Assembly: GCA_023105745.1 (NCBI GenBank)
Contig: JALGQZ010000001.1
Coordinates: 47,181,662 to 47,245,661, forward strand
Origin: Austropuccinia psidii
Lineage: Eukaryota > Basidiomycota > Pucciniomycetes > Pucciniales > Sphaerophragmiaceae
Length of the DNA: 64,000 nucleotides
Direction: 5' to 3'
Below, one piece after another: positions 12,058 through 24,562 of this stretch. A program made the position numbers and the translations under genes. Within the stretch, counting starts at the first letter, position 1, and every line of letters begins with the position of its first letter. The notes beneath the pieces were generated by a model. That model had not been told where the DNA came from, did no database searches, and was given only the letters and a program-made list of their open reading frames with translations.

Positions 12058-13756
12058 TGTCACAACCACGAGTTTGACCCTCCTCCTTGATGGTTGCGGC
12101 AATCCAACCTGGAGGCAAGTTGGGGCCAATTGGCCACATCATATCTTTTATGGCCAATTGGCCCCCTTGGGTGTTCTATGGCATCCACGCCATAACACCT
12201 TCCCATTGCCATTTTATGGCCTCAACCATCTTTTATGGCCTCAGGCCATATCCTGCCGTCATTGGCCTTCTTGGCCAATTCCCACTTCACCAACTCCCAG
12301 GCCTTCATCTTTGATTTTGGGCCTGGGGGGTCATTTTGTCTTCTAGGGGCCTCCAGGCCCCCTAGCCATCATCTTTGGATTCAGGGTCACCCCTTTCATT
12401 AATGGGGTTTTTGGCCTAAATGGCCTTTTGGGCCATTTAGGCCCCCTACAGCTCCTACGGCTCGTGGGCCGTGATTCACGGTCCACGGTCCGTAGGCTAT
12501 TTAGGCCCCTTTTGGCCTAATCCAATGAGGCCAGCCACCTAGGTCCCAAACCACAATTGGGCCCACCTGAGCCATTTTTGGCCATCACCTCCTTGGACCC
12601 AAAAATGACCAAGAACCTCATGGACACCTTTTTGGCTATAAATCCCATAGGACCCAATTTTGGCCATGGACCACCATGGACCAATAGTTCAGCCATGACC
12701 TCTGGAAACCACCAGAGGCAACCAGATCAGCTCAGCCTGTCTTTCCCCTCAACTCCAGGGGATTTCCTCTTTTCCTTCATACCATCCGTACTCAAGGTTG
12801 CAGGCATGGTGCATATATGGTATTATATACCATTATGCACCATTTTTCCTCAGCAATCCAATGGTGACGTTTTCAGGATCCAATTCCATTTTCCCAACTC
12901 AAGGTCTCAAATCCCAACACCCATTTTGAAGGAGGATTAATCAGCTCATCAGTCTGACAAGTTATGGTGGCAATCAGTAGACTCTTCAAGGATCCCAACC
13001 ACCTGTATCTGCAGGAGTCGGGTTGGCACATTTAATTCAGGATTATTCAAGGACAATTCTCAAGAGGTATTACACCATCTACATCAGTTGTCAAGGCATC
13101 AAGTATTCAATACTCCTTTGGACAACCCAATTCATCCATACAGGCCTCATTCAATCAACATGTATGGTCTTGGCCCAATTGGGTCATTTCATATTCCACT
13201 GTGGGAATTCCATCACACAGTTCAAAATTCAAGATGGCCAGAAATGTATTTCCCGATCCGGACAATACAGCCATTGATCCACCTTCCAGGATCAATCTTT
13301 CAGTTTTCACATATACCGGCTACCTTTCATCACCTGGGGACTTTTTCCCCAGTTAATGAATATATTGGATTTATTTTTGTCTCTATTTTCTTTTACATTA
13401 TTAAAGTTAATACTGATAATCTTAAGTCAGTCATTAGCACCTTCTCTCTTTCTTTCTTCGCCTGTCAGTGGATATTGGTGGTCATATCCTTTACTAATTC
13501 CATTGTTCTTTCTGGCAGGTTGAAACAGTGAATTGAGGATTCACTTGGTTGGCTTCTTGGCTTTTGGCTTTCTTTTATCTTTGGCCTCTGGCTTCATTCT
13601 TATTATTCCTTGTTATCTTTGGCATATTTGTCCTTTCTCTTATTCCTGCTTAAGAAATATATTCCGTGGTATTTCTTATCATCTTTGGAGCCCTCCAAGT
13701 GAGTTCTTGATTCCTGAGTTCCAGGCCCTCTTGCTTCCATAAGAGCCCCTGTGACA
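12058..13756 (+). mobile_element. M: solo LTR inside A2 pol (E/F-type family, GGCC-rich)
   Basis: A 1.7-kb insertion with matching ends TGTCACA...TGTGACA and a 5-bp duplication CACTC (12053-12057, 13757-13761). Its 3' half matches the E/F LTR family (hairpin CTGGGGA/TCCCCAG at 13334-13352, GGTTGAAACAGTG, AGAGCCCCTGTGACA). Its 5' half is unlike the others: 12060-12700 is rich in GGCC and ATGGCC motifs and far more GC-rich than its surroundings. The open frames in it look composition-driven and are not called as genes. Confidence 0.85.
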
Positions 13757-15277
13757 CACTCAAGATACGAAATGTAGCATCTTATGCCAATTACTTAACA
13801 AAGACTGTAAAGATACCTCTCTAATACATGCCTTGGATGAATTATGGAAAAAATCTTATGATGAAGGAAGATTTCACCTACTGGATGGTATAATTTACCA
13901 CAGAACCAAGCACACATGTGTCACGACAGTTTTAGACAGGTCATTAATCAATCTTGTACTGAAAGAATGCCATGATAGCCACTTTTCAGGCCATCTGTCT
14001 GAAGAGAGAACAAGAGAGAAATTAAATACCTTCATATGGTGGCCAATGTGGCAGAAAGATGTTGCATAGTATTGCAATACCTGTGACAGATGCCAACAGG
14101 CAAATAAATCCACTGACAAGAGACTTGGAAATATGATAAAAATCCAAGAACCAAGCAGACCTTTGGAAATTTTCCATATGGATTGGGTAACTGGCCTACC
14201 ACCAGGAGGTGACAGAAGCTATAATGCTTGCCTAGTAATTGTGGACAGATTCAGTAAAAATCCAATCTTTTTACCATGTCACAAGGATGGTACAGCCATG
14301 TGTACAGCTTTTCTGATATGGAATAGAGTAGTGTCATGGACTAGGATATTTACAAATATCATTAGTGATAGGGATCCCAAATTCACTTCAGCACTATGGA
14401 CAAATCTTCACCAATTATTTGGCACTAAACTGTCTTTCTCTACAGCCTACCACCCACAAGCTGATGGCCTGGCTGAAAGGATGATCCAAACCTTAGAGGA
14501 CATGGTACAAAGATTTTGTGCATATGGCCTTGAATTTAAAGATAGTGATAGTTTCAGCCATGATTGGTGTACTCTTCTACCTGCACTGGAACTGGAATAC
14601 AAAACCTCCATTCATGCCAGTACCAATGAGACTCCTGCTATTTTGGAAGAAGGATGGAATCCCAAATTACCCCAAGATTCTTTAAGGAAAGATTTGGTTG
14701 AAATACATCCTACAGCTGCCAGCTTCAAAGGAATGCTAGACAGAGCCCAAAATCACGCAGTAAAATGCATGGAAGACTCATTTTCATATGCTAAAGATAA
14801 ATGGGACAAATCTCATTCCACTCCAGATTTCAAGGTAGGGGATTTGGTAGTAGTATCCACCACCAAGGTCAATAACATCAAAGGATGTAAAAAGCTCAAA
14901 TACTCCTTTCAGGACCTTTTTTTATTAAAGCCCGCCATGGAGAAAATGCTGTTGAAGTAGAATTATCTGAAGAACTTAGTAATAATAATCCTACATTTCC
15001 AGTGAGCTTTGTAAAACCAGGTAAATATAGTGATGCTGAGAAATTTCCCTTGAGGAATAAGATTCCCCAAGTTATACCTCCTATTTAGACATCTGGTACT
15101 AAGAAAATTACCAAAGCTCATAAAGAAACAAAATTAAGAACCAAGAAAGTGAGGAAATACCTTGTTAGGTACAGTGACCCAACTTGTGAAGATGAATGGT
15201 TAGAAGAAAAAGATATACCAGAAGCTACCAAACTACTCAGGAGATTCAGACACACTAGAAATACCAATATTACAAAG
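13757..15277 (+). pseudogene. A2 integrase and chromodomain-like tail
   Basis: Continues the pol frame after M. It shows DELWKKSYDEGRFHLLDGII, the HHCC zinc module (HDSHFSGH ... CDRC), and the DDE core: MDWVTGL, SDRDPKF and [13 protein letters not shown]-like text follows (DFKVGDLVVVSTTKV), then a degraded tail with RKYLVRYSD and DEWLEE, the remnant of a chromodomain-like module. Breaks include a TAG near 14067 and a frameshift near 14920. Integrase inserts the DNA copy and makes the 5-bp duplications seen across the window. Confidence 0.88.
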
Positions 15278-15304
15278 TAATATTCTTTTTTTAGGGGGAG
15301 GGAA
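15266..15304 (+). promoter_or_regulatory. A2 hairpin plus polypurine tract
   Basis: Perfect inverted repeat AATATTAC/GTAATATT with a 3-nt loop (15266-15284), then a T run and polypurine tract AGGGGGAGGGAA (15293-15304) abutting the 3' LTR. The tract primes plus-strand DNA. Hairpins with different sequence sit in the same place in G, D and J. Confidence 0.75.
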
Positions 15305-17126
15305 TGTGAGCTTAGAGGTAATTTCATATACCCAAAAGACCACAAATACAAAGTTAACATATAAATATAAATAAAATAAACTTCTTTATATTATTAAAAT
15401 GAAAATCAAAATATAAATATAAAATTATATTCACAGTTAAAAACTTAATTACAATTTAAAAATAAAATTACATTAAATTTTGAAGTTGTAAAATTACATT
15501 TATACTTGAAAAAATTAAGTAAAGTTGAATTTTTAACAATATTGTAAAAAAATAAATAAATTTGAAAAAAAGTTAAATAAAAATTATTATAACTTTTTAT
15601 CTAATAAATAAACATATAAAAATTATTTCGCCATTGGATTCCTCATAAAAAATCAGGTGGGGTCACCTCAGAGTGAAAACTTTGTAACTCAACTCTAAAT
15701 AAGCTTAAATTAAGTTTTTAGTATTTTCTGTATGAAAATTAAAAATCCTCAAAACTTTAATTTAAATCACATCACATGTAGTGTTAATCACCAAAATGTG
15801 TGTTAAAATTGAGGTGTTGTGTATATTTTAGAAGTTATGAGGAATTAAAGTATTTTCAATTGAATTCAATTGAAATGTCAAAATGTGCGCGTGTATTACA
15901 AAAGTGAACTTTTATTTACCTATGAGGTATCAATTATTACTGTATTGAAATGTACAACTCAATTGAATTACATATATAAATTATAAGTATAATACAGGAT
16001 GAGGAATTAAAGGAAAAATAAATTGGAAAGATTAAATTTGGGGGGGAAAGAAACTCCAGCTCTAAGGGGGAGCTAGACCCCCAAAACCTTTTCTGACAGG
16101 CGTGTGGTGTCAAACTTCATGCAAAAGTTCATCACCTTTGGCCTGGAATTGAGCTACAGGGTCTGTGGACTCATTTGATGATGAGGTTTTGATACCAACT
16201 GGGGTAGGTTTAGCTGTTGCCAAGAGGGTAAAACTACCCTTAAGATAAAACAATAATATTATAAACAGTTTTAACTGGTTTCTACGTCTCTTACACATAT
16301 TCTGACATGTTTTGAAGACTCTAGACCAGGTATTGCTATAGTAATGGCTGATTTAAGGGTCTAAAATGGCTAAAAATGGCTTAAACCAGCCCTTTTTGGT
16401 CTAACCAGGGTTCAATGATGCCATAATTGGCTTTTCTGTCTTCATAATGTTTTTCACGACTGACGAGAGTAAATTTTACTTTTGGAGTAAGAAAATTGAT
16501 GGCTATAAAAGAATGTCTTCTTTGCCCCACTTTTCTCTTCATGTTAGAATCTTTTCCTTTTATAATTAGTTTTAACATTGTTAAACCAATAAATAAAAGA
16601 TTCCAACCACCTTTCTTAAATCATTTTAAATTTTTTAACCACGTGAAGAAATTATTATAATCATTGCTTGTAACTTTTATAATCATTTTTACCCCTGAGC
16701 CACCCCAATAGTGAATTAAAGCATCTTTCATCACTGTAAACTTTGTCACTTTGTTTCCAAATTCACTCTGGGAACCTTTGGGCATGTTTTCTCTTTAATA
16801 CCCGTTTTAAAGACTTTGTTCTGTAATTAATTTCTTGAAGTTCTTTGCTCAATTAATTCCAATTGAAATTGCTCTTGAGGAAATTTCTTTTGTAGCCTTA
16901 AATATCTCTTTTAGAGTATTTTTGGATAAATTTTTATTGTTGGTGAAACAATAAATCTTTATAATATTATTGTTTTATACTAATAAAGTTATAAACAATA
17001 AAATTGGTGTGGTTTCTCTTCAAAATAATATTTATTACTATCTTTAATTGATTTTTACCTTATACAAATTTTGAGGACAGGAAAAGTACTTGATTTTTAA
17101 TTAAAGTTTCATACCCACACCTTACA
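15305..17126 (+). repeat. A2 3' LTR
   Basis: TGTGAGCTTAGAGG ... CACACCTTACA, 1822 bp, nearly identical to the 5' LTR in the first 700 bp and more different further on. Confidence 0.93.
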
Positions 17127-17131
17127 TATGG

Positions 17132-17610
17132 GGTGGTTCAAGGGGTAAAATGAAGATAAGAGTCACAAAAAATTGTTAAAATGATTTTTTCACGTGGGTA
17201 AAAGTTTTAAAATGATATAAAAAAGGTGGTTTCAATCTTTTATTGATTGGTTTAACAGTGTTTAAGCTAATTATAAAAGGAACAGATTCTAACATGAAGA
17301 GAAAAATGGGGCAAAGAAGACATTCTTTTATAGCCATCAATTTGCTTACTCCAAAAATACAATTTACTCTTGTCAGTCGTTGAAAACAGTCTTACAACAG
17401 AAAATCCAATTATGGCATCATTGAACCCTGGTTTCGACCAAACAACGGCTGGTTTTAGCCATTTTTTGCTATTTTTATCCATTTTGACCCTTATATCAGC
17501 CATCACTAGAGTAATACCTGGTCTAAAGCATTCAAAACACGTCATAATGTTTGTAAGAGACCTAAAAACAGTTAAAACTATTTTTACTAAAAATTTTTCA
17601 ACTGAAGGGT
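17132..17610 (-). repeat. A1 5' LTR, middle piece
   Basis: Reverse complement of the central part of the A2 LTR. Bounded on the left by the A2 duplication and on the right by solo LTR S1, whose TSD AGGGT is 17606-17610. Confidence 0.88.
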
Positions 17611-19046
17611 TGTCAGGCTGAGTCTATGATGAGAGTATTAAAAAGTAATTACAACTCTTAAGTATGACTGTGAAACAGTAAATAAAGATTTGAAAGGGTG
17701 TTATAAGAGATAAAGATGGTTTAATTTAATAATAAGAGGGCTTTACTATAAGGAATATAGTGGTGGTGAGCGCTGTTGAAAGCCCTAGGTGCAGCTTTAC
17801 CTGTTGGGTTACAATAATAAGGACTACAATACTTTAAATTAAGAGTATACCTGGTTATTACCCAACAGTAAAACTGTTTTTGACAGTTTACTACGTAGGG
17901 TATTCAAGAGCAGTATTAGGAGAAAATTCTGGCTGTGAAAAGCCTCCTTTTTATCCTGAAATGGGGTGGAAAGGGTGCTAGACCTTTCCATGTAGAGGAA
18001 GTGAGTTTTTTCACTCTCTAGGACTGGCTTGTGGTTTGCAAACAGCCTGTATAGCCTGTACTGGGCCCAGATGTCGTTTTGAAACCACATCTGGGCAGGT
18101 TTCACCAATACAGGGTGAAAACTTTCATCTGGGGACCTCACAGCCTGATTCTGACATGTATGACGCATAGAATGCTGTACAGAAACTGTATGGGACCCCA
18201 GTATTTACTGACTTATGAGGTATTGAAGTATTAACATGCTTTTTCGTCTGTTTGACCCCTCATAATCAGAGTACAACTGTATCCTGTCAGAATACAGCTG
18301 TATTGGTCATATGGTGGGATTATAACTTTCAAATGTCCATAACTCTGTCGGTTTTTGAGATATCATGCTCAAGGTTGGTTCAATGGATAGCCTTTATGAG
18401 CCCTACACTATGATACCCAATTTGTTGTGGTTATCATTAAATATGACAAAGTTATCCCATGTACAAGGTTTTTTGTACATAAGCGTGGTTTGGGCAAAAG
18501 CTGTATTGAGCTTGTTTGCCTCATAACTTCTGTTATAGTTGAGATATGAAGAAGTGGATGGCACCATCAAATAGCCCTGATTGTGCTCTTTCTAAAAAGA
18601 CCCCACTTCAAGTATCCCACACTAAAAGGGTAGAAGTTAGATGAGAGGTGAATGTTTTGTTCACCCTTATTTGGCTTGAAATTGACCATAACTCCAGTAG
18701 TATTGGAGCTAGCTCAGTTTGGCTGGTACCATTGGATAGCCCTGGCTTAGAGCTTCATTTTGAGTACCCATTTTATGGGGTTAAGCCTCTCCTTCTAGAT
18801 TTTAGATGAGAGGTGAAAATTAAGGTTTATGCTCAGCAATAACTTTGAGCAGGAATAACTTTGTTATTTCTTGTCCTGTGGTGATGGGACTTATATTTTC
18901 AGAAAGAGGTGAGTTTTCTCTTTCTTTTGATACTTTTTGAGCTGATTTGGCTCAGCTCCATGTTTTGGTGGTATCTTGGCTATACCATTGGTTTATGGTA
19001 TTTTGGCTGTCATGCTTGTGCTCTGGTTTTGAGTCACAGGCTGACA
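17611..19046 (-). mobile_element. S1: solo LTR of the D type
   Basis: Reads TGTCAGGCTGAGTC ... CAGGCTGACA on the plus strand, the reverse of the D LTR coding direction. It is 1436 bp with a perfect duplication AGGGT at 17606-17610 and 19047-19051. It has no internal region, so it is the product of LTR-LTR recombination. It is diverged from the D LTRs but shares both ends and GTGAAAACTTTCA-like inner parts. Confidence 0.9.
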
Positions 19047-19051
19047 AGGGT

Positions 19052-19971
19052 AGTTTTACCCTCTTGGCAACAGTTAAAATTGCCCTGGTTGGTATCAAAA
19101 CCTCGTCATCAATTGAGTCACAGGGTCTGTGACTAACCTCCAGCCCAAAAGTGATGAACATTTGCGTGGATTTTGACATCCCACACCTGTGAGCAAGGGC
19201 TTTGGGGGTCTGGCTCCCCCTTGGAGCTAGAGTACCCTTTCCCCCCAAAAATTAATCTTTCCAATTTATCTTGCCTTCAATTCCTCATCATCTAATAAAT
19301 TTGTAATTTACACATACAATTCAATTGAGTTTTGCAGTACACAAATGTAATAATTAATACCTCATATGTAAATTCCAGTTCACTTATGTAATACAGCCGC
19401 ATATTTTGACACTTCAATTGAAAATAGTTCAATTCCTCATAACTTCTAAGCTACAGAAAACACCTCAATTTTAACACAAAAATTGATGGTTAACACCACA
19501 TCTGCCATGAATTGAATTAAGTTTTTGAGTATTTTCAACTTTTGTACAGAAAATACTAAATCCCACTTAAGCTCATATAGAGTTGAGTTACAGAAATTTT
19601 ATCCAGAGGTGACCCCACCTTAAATCTTATGAGGAATCCAATGGTGAAGTAATTTTCTTAATTTTATTTATTGGATAAAATGTTATAATATATTTTATGT
19701 AATTTTTTACCAAAAATATTTTAATTTCATTAATTTCATTAAAAATTCATTTTTACTTAATTTTTTCAAGTAAAAATGCATTTCCACAATTTTATAGTTT
19801 AATGTAATTTTTATTTTAAATTATAATTGAATTTTTATTTTTGTATATAAATTTGTGTTTATATTTTAATTTTTATTTTGATAATATAAATAAATCTATT
19901 TTATTTTTATTTTTATCTTATTTTGTTATATGTGTTCTTTTGGGTATTAGAAAATACTTCTAAGGCTCACA
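19052..19971 (-). repeat. A1 5' LTR, outer piece (U3 start)
   Basis: Reverse complement of the first 900 bp of the family LTR, ending GGCTCACA at 19971 (LTR start TGTGAGCC on the minus strand). Confidence 0.88.
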
Positions 19972-20597
19972 AATATTAAACCTATATATTCATATAAGTA
20001 CTATCTATATTAATAAAAGAATTATTCAAGTAATGATAAAAAGAAAATTATTGAGAAGGAGGAAAATCACCTACTTTTGAAAGTTAATATAATTATTTTG
20101 GATCAATTTACACCTAAAAATATGAATACAATTTTTTGAAAATTTATTTGCAATAATGAGTAGAAGAAATTATTAATCTTCTTTTTTTTATGTGAATTTA
20201 GAGATTTTACGGAGAAATTTAACAAAAACAATTAAATATTGCTTTAATCATATAAGGATTGATTATTAAAATAAAGATTAACTTGAGTCTTTAAATATAT
20301 AATTGTTTCATATAAAAAGAATAAAGTTTTTACCTTTAATTTTGATGATTTAATGTTTTTATTGTGTCTGTATGGGAAATAGAGGTAACAAGAGCTATAT
20401 GTATAGTAAATTCCTCCCTCCTAGAGTCCAGAAGGCTGCTAGTAGACATGTAATGATGTTATTCACTGTAATTGATCGGTATTTCAAGGATTAGTGATGA
20501 TTGCATCATATTTATACCATCCAATCAGGTTATTATGCCATGATTTAGACTTATCACTCTAACTCTAATTTTTCAGACATCATAGGCTTTGAATAAG
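19972..20597 (-). repeat. J 3' LTR, distal piece
   Basis: AT-rich sequence homologous to the reverse complement of H LTR (compare 27560-27870). Cut on the left by A1 (TSD half AATAT, 19972-19976) and on the right by solo LTR L. No gene is seen in it. Confidence 0.7.
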
Positions 20598-20605
20598 TGT
20601 CAGCC

Positions 20606-23163
20606 TGTAAGATGTGTCTATGAAAGTGTTGATAGTACTACTATTAATCAACAGTACTCTGACTGTTCTTATGAAATATAATAATAAAGAAATCTTATAA
20701 CCACAATTAAATAATTAAAGAGTTATTTTTTACATGTTATACACTACTAGTGATTATAACAGTAAGCAGCAATTGTCTACAAGAATCAATTACAAGAATG
20801 ATTCAATAATAAAAACTTCTTTTATTGAAAGAATAAAATTATTTTAATAAATAATCATCTTTTGAAAGAACAATCATAAAGATAGCTCTTGAAGAAAACT
20901 ATTACTAGAGAAAAACTTTTAGAATTAAGATAAATTACTCAATATCAATCCAATGAACCTTTTTAGAAGATGATAGTAGAGAGATTTGACTTAGAATTGT
21001 GGATTTAATGGATCAAAATTGATTTGTAACAATATTCAAACAATATATAGTTGATTTCTATGATTTACTGTCTTTCTGATTGATTTCTGAAAAAAATAAA
21101 CCACTTAAGAAAACATTTAACTAATTCTTACTTGTTGGTACTGAAGGTATATTTGAATAATGTGATGATTTGGAAAAACCAGCCATAGGAGGCCTCTTTT
21201 AAGTCTGAGACAGCTCACAGAGGCATGCCATGGAGAAAACTGAAAAGCCAGTGAGTGAGAAAACAATAAATCTTTTTGGATTATTGATTGCATCATCTGT
21301 TGTCACGTAAGATTATCATAATTACTTAATTGAGGCTTTTACGCGACTACCAACCCATTTATGGTTAAGAATAAAAGGAGTAACAACTGTAAATCTTCTT
21401 TTATCCCAAAATATTCATCGATTTCTCCAAGATATCAATGTTATTGTAAATTTCATCACAGAATGTCTTTTCTGTAAATTTTTAAAGATTCTGTGTTTCA
21501 TGTGGAATCATCAAAAATGGACTGTAAGTAAACCTTTTAATTTTACTTATAAAGGTATAATCCTTTGTCTTTAATATATAAATTATACAGTTCTTAATTG
21601 GTCCTGAAAGTTGCAGAAAGATTCATTAAGAATTGTATTTTCAGTAGAATTGCAAATAGCAGTATATGGCTAATTGCTACAAGGTACACTACTGGATACT
21701 AGTCCAAAAAGTGTTTTAATTACTCTTTTGTTGTTTATCCATGGAAATTCATTAAGAATTGACATGGTTACAGGAGTCTGAGTTGCTCTTTACCTCCTTG
21801 GCACGTCAAAATAGCAGCTTATTTGCAATTACCTTATGATTTACTGAAGTTGTGACATGGTAACTAAGTTCCCAAAAGGTTTTGATTTACTAATTGGGCC
21901 AAGATCAGCCTTGGATCCAAGCTTTGGAGATGTCCCCACCTCAGAGGCCTCAGAAGTTGGGTACCCTGGCTCTCTTTGATGTCTTTTGTCCCCCTTGACT
22001 ATGTGTCACAGCCAAGGAGGCAGGGGCATTTCTAATCATCATCAGCAAATCATTATATCATGGATACCCTTCAAAACCCAATCAGCAAGGGGGTTTCATT
22101 CAACAATTCACCCAATACAGTTTCATACCTCAATACAGTTCCATACAGGCAAGACTCAAATACAGGATTCACCAAATACAGGCCTGTCATCAATACAGGC
22201 GCAAATACCTGTATTGACTGTATCACCTGTATTGGATTCACCAATACAGGATTCAATCCCACATCCAACTTCTTCCAGCATACAGGCCAGTATCTCAACA
22301 CTCAAACTCCAAGGCTGGTATTTCTCACATATACCAGCCCCTCTTCACCCACCTGGGGGTTTTTCCCCCAGTTAATTAAAATAGTTGATTTATTATTTAA
22401 TATTATTTTATTCTCACTTTGGAATATTATTTTATTACTTATTAAGTTAGTCTTAGCCTTCCCTCACCTGTTCAGTAGAGTCCTGGTGGCCATATCCTTA
22501 TTAATCCCTTTTCTCTTTTCTGAACAGGTTGAAACAGTGACTCAGGATTACTTAGTGGTTGGCTCTCTATTTATTACTTATTGTTATTTCTTTTTCTTAG
22601 TACTCTTATTCTTTTATCAGGAATTTATCCTTGCATTCTGTCTATCCTGTTCTTGAGTATTTTGAGCCCTCCTTAAGTAAGTCTGTTCACTGAGTGCCAG
22701 GCCCTCTTCATTTAGAAGAGCCCCTGTGACACTATGCCTGTAAGATTACCATAAAATTAAGTGCTCAAAACATTCATAACACTATTCTTAGTGTATATGT
22801 AACATGGTATTTCTTAAATTCCCATTATTTTTGTGTGAAATTGAGAAAAACAAAAGTTTTCACAGATCTTTTATGTGGTATTGATGATGTATTATTGAAG
22901 TATTTTCCATATTACCACCTCAAAGAGTTGATTTGAGCTTATTCACTCTATGGAGCTATCCTAGGTGACATTTCGTGTATAATCCAGCTCTAGATTTAAA
23001 TCCATAGATTTACTTACTCAAGAAAGAGTTATTAATCTTTTCTGAAATCAAAAATGATGAATTTTTAATATACACATGACTTATGGGTTATGCATAGTTC
23101 AGAGTTTATTTTTAAGGTAATTGTGGCCTATTTGGGTATGTAAAATATAACTCAAGGCTCACA
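20606..23163 (-). mobile_element. K: solo LTR of the G/H type, split by N
   Basis: Reads TGTAAGATG ... GGCTCACA on the plus strand, the reverse of the G LTR. Perfect duplication CAGCC at 20601-20605 and 23164-23168, placing it eight bases into L. The LTR is about 1825 bp once N is removed. It aligns with G's LTR, for example 22741-23163 against 28320-27878. Confidence 0.85.
22004..22731 (+). mobile_element. N: solo LTR of the E/F family
   Basis: TGTCACAGCC ... CCCCTGTGACA, 728 bp, with perfect duplication CTATG at 21999-22003 and 22732-22736. It contains many AATACAGG / CCTGTATT motifs (22110-22290), a perfect hairpin CTGGGGG-TTTTT-CCCCCAG (22353-22371) and AGTTAATTAAAATA. Nearly the same as F's LTR. 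The frame across it with alternative starts is not conserved in E or M. Confidence 0.92.
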
Positions 23164-24562
23164 CAGCCTATGACTCAAAACCAGAGCACAACCATGACTT
23201 CCAGAATACCAAAACCCAATTGTAGAGCAAAATACCACCAAAACATTGATCTGCATCAAACAAGCTCAAAAGGTAACAGAACACAGTGGAGACTTACCTC
23301 TCTCCAAATATTCCAGTTGCATAATAATAGGGCCAAGAATAACAAAGCTATTTAAGCTCAAATCAGTTTCTGAGCATAAAATTTATTTTTCACCTCTCAT
23401 CTAAAATCCAGAGAAAGACTCTGAACCATATCAAATAGGTTTTTAAATTCAATATCTCAATTGGGGATATCCAATGGTACTAGCCCAATTGAGCTAGCAT
23501 GCAAACTATAGAAGGTATGGCCAAAATGGAGCCAAATAAGAGTAAATGAAATATTCACCTCACATCCAACTTCTACAGTTTTTGTGTGAGATACCCAAAG
23601 TGGGGTCCCTTTGGAAAGAGCACAATCACAGCTTTCTGATTATGTAATCCATTTCCTCATATCGCCTCTAGAACAAAAGCTATGGAGAAAACAAGATCAA
23701 TACAGGATTAATAATAAAGCCACAAATTGAGAATGGAATTTTGAATAGGTATAACATTTCCATTTTTAATGTTAGCTTTACCAAATGAGTATCCATTGTG
23801 TAGAGCCCATCAACGGCTAGAAAATGAGCCACATTTGAGCTCTCTCCCTTTCAAACTGAGAAAGATATTCAGGTTTCAAGACTGTAATCCTACACTAGCC
23901 AGTATGGGATCTTCCTGTGAGACAGCGGTCCATGAAATTGAATTAGATGCTTTTTGTTCTTGAATTTCTCATAGGTTGAAAAATAAGAGTCATACAGCAA
24001 TTTTATGTACAGCTTCTGACACGTCAGAAGCAACAGAACACACCTGTAAACTCCATTGGTGAAAATATTCACCCTGTATAGCTTAAAAATGACAACTTGT
24101 GGTGCTAAAACCAAATTTCAACCCAATACCAGTCAATATTGATTGTGTAGAACCACAAACCAGGCCAAAGTAGTGAAACCTTTCCCTCTGTGGTAATGTG
24201 TAGAGGTAAAAAACCTCACTACCCCAGAACAAGATAAAAGGAGGCCTTTCCTCACCCAAAGGGCAACCCATCATCCTGTTCTCAATATTCTTATGGGGTA
24301 TAGCTTCTAAAAGAAGTGGTACCCTTATAATTAAACAGGTATAATTATGATTTGAATTATTGGAGGGTTTATTATTGTAAACAAACAGATAAAAACTGAA
24401 CCCAGGTCTATCAAAAGTACCCACCATCACTAAATTCTTTTAGTATAGCCCTTTTAACCATCTACTCAATTAATTATCATCATTATTTTTGTGTCACACT
24501 CACAGTTATAGCTTTTTTATTATCATTGTACAGATATATCATAGAGTCACCCTGACAAGAAG

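Larger units (their letters stand above)
5402..17126 (+). mobile_element. A2: full-length Ty3/Gypsy retrotransposon with both LTRs
   Basis: An 11.7-kb element (including a 1.7-kb nested solo LTR) bounded by TG...CA LTRs of 1804 and 1822 bp and flanked by a perfect 5-bp duplication TATGG (5397-5401 and 17127-17131). Removing it restores the A1 LTR across the site. Internal order is PBS, spliced-type leader exon, gag, protease, RT, RNase H, integrase, chromodomain-like tail, polypurine tract. Gag and Pol carry numerous stops. It belongs to the A1 family but lies on the opposite strand. Confidence 0.95.
1..19971 (-). mobile_element. A1: Ty3/Gypsy LTR retrotransposon, 3' part off the window
   Basis: Minus-strand element whose gag and most of pol read from 4980 down to position 1 and leave the window inside RNase H. 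Its 5' LTR (about 1820 bp) is split into three pieces at 4981-5401, 17132-17610 and 19052-19971, because complete element A2 and solo LTR S1 were inserted into it. The outer LTR end at 19971 is followed by AATAT, the visible half of its target-site duplication. Many stops and frameshifts make it a dead copy. It is inserted in the 3' LTR of element J. Confidence 0.9.
20598..24557 (+). mobile_element. L: solo LTR of the D type, split by K
   Basis: Starts TGTCAGCC at 20598-20605, resumes at 23169 (TATGACTCAAAACC) after insertion of K, and ends CACCCTGACA at 24557. LTR length is about 1.4 kb. Flanks are ATAAG (20593-20597) and AGAAG (24558-24562), a duplication with one mismatch. No internal element sequence. 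The short ORFs at 23769-24430 are not conserved elsewhere and are not called. Confidence 0.78.

Noticed and set aside
12087..13742. Several plus-strand ORFs in M (for example 12557-12940, 13088-13531) as possible captured genes
   Set aside because: They lie in a solo LTR with clear ends and TSD, have no recognisable domain, and their relatives N, O and P do not keep the frames.
17839..19248. Minus-strand ORFs 17839-18168 and 18952-19248
   Set aside because: Inside solo LTR S1 or its border with A1 LTR; not conserved in D LTRs.
21986..22656. ORFs of 129 and 198 codons across N, with a similar 192-codon ORF in F (57379-57957)
   Set aside because: Open because two copies of the same LTR are similar; the frame includes flanking or terminal LTR sequence, is lost in E, M, O and P, and starts from non-ATG codons.
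23769..24430. Short ORFs in 23.7-24.4 kb as host genes
   Set aside because: The segment is LTR L, homologous to the D LTRs; no codon signal beyond it.
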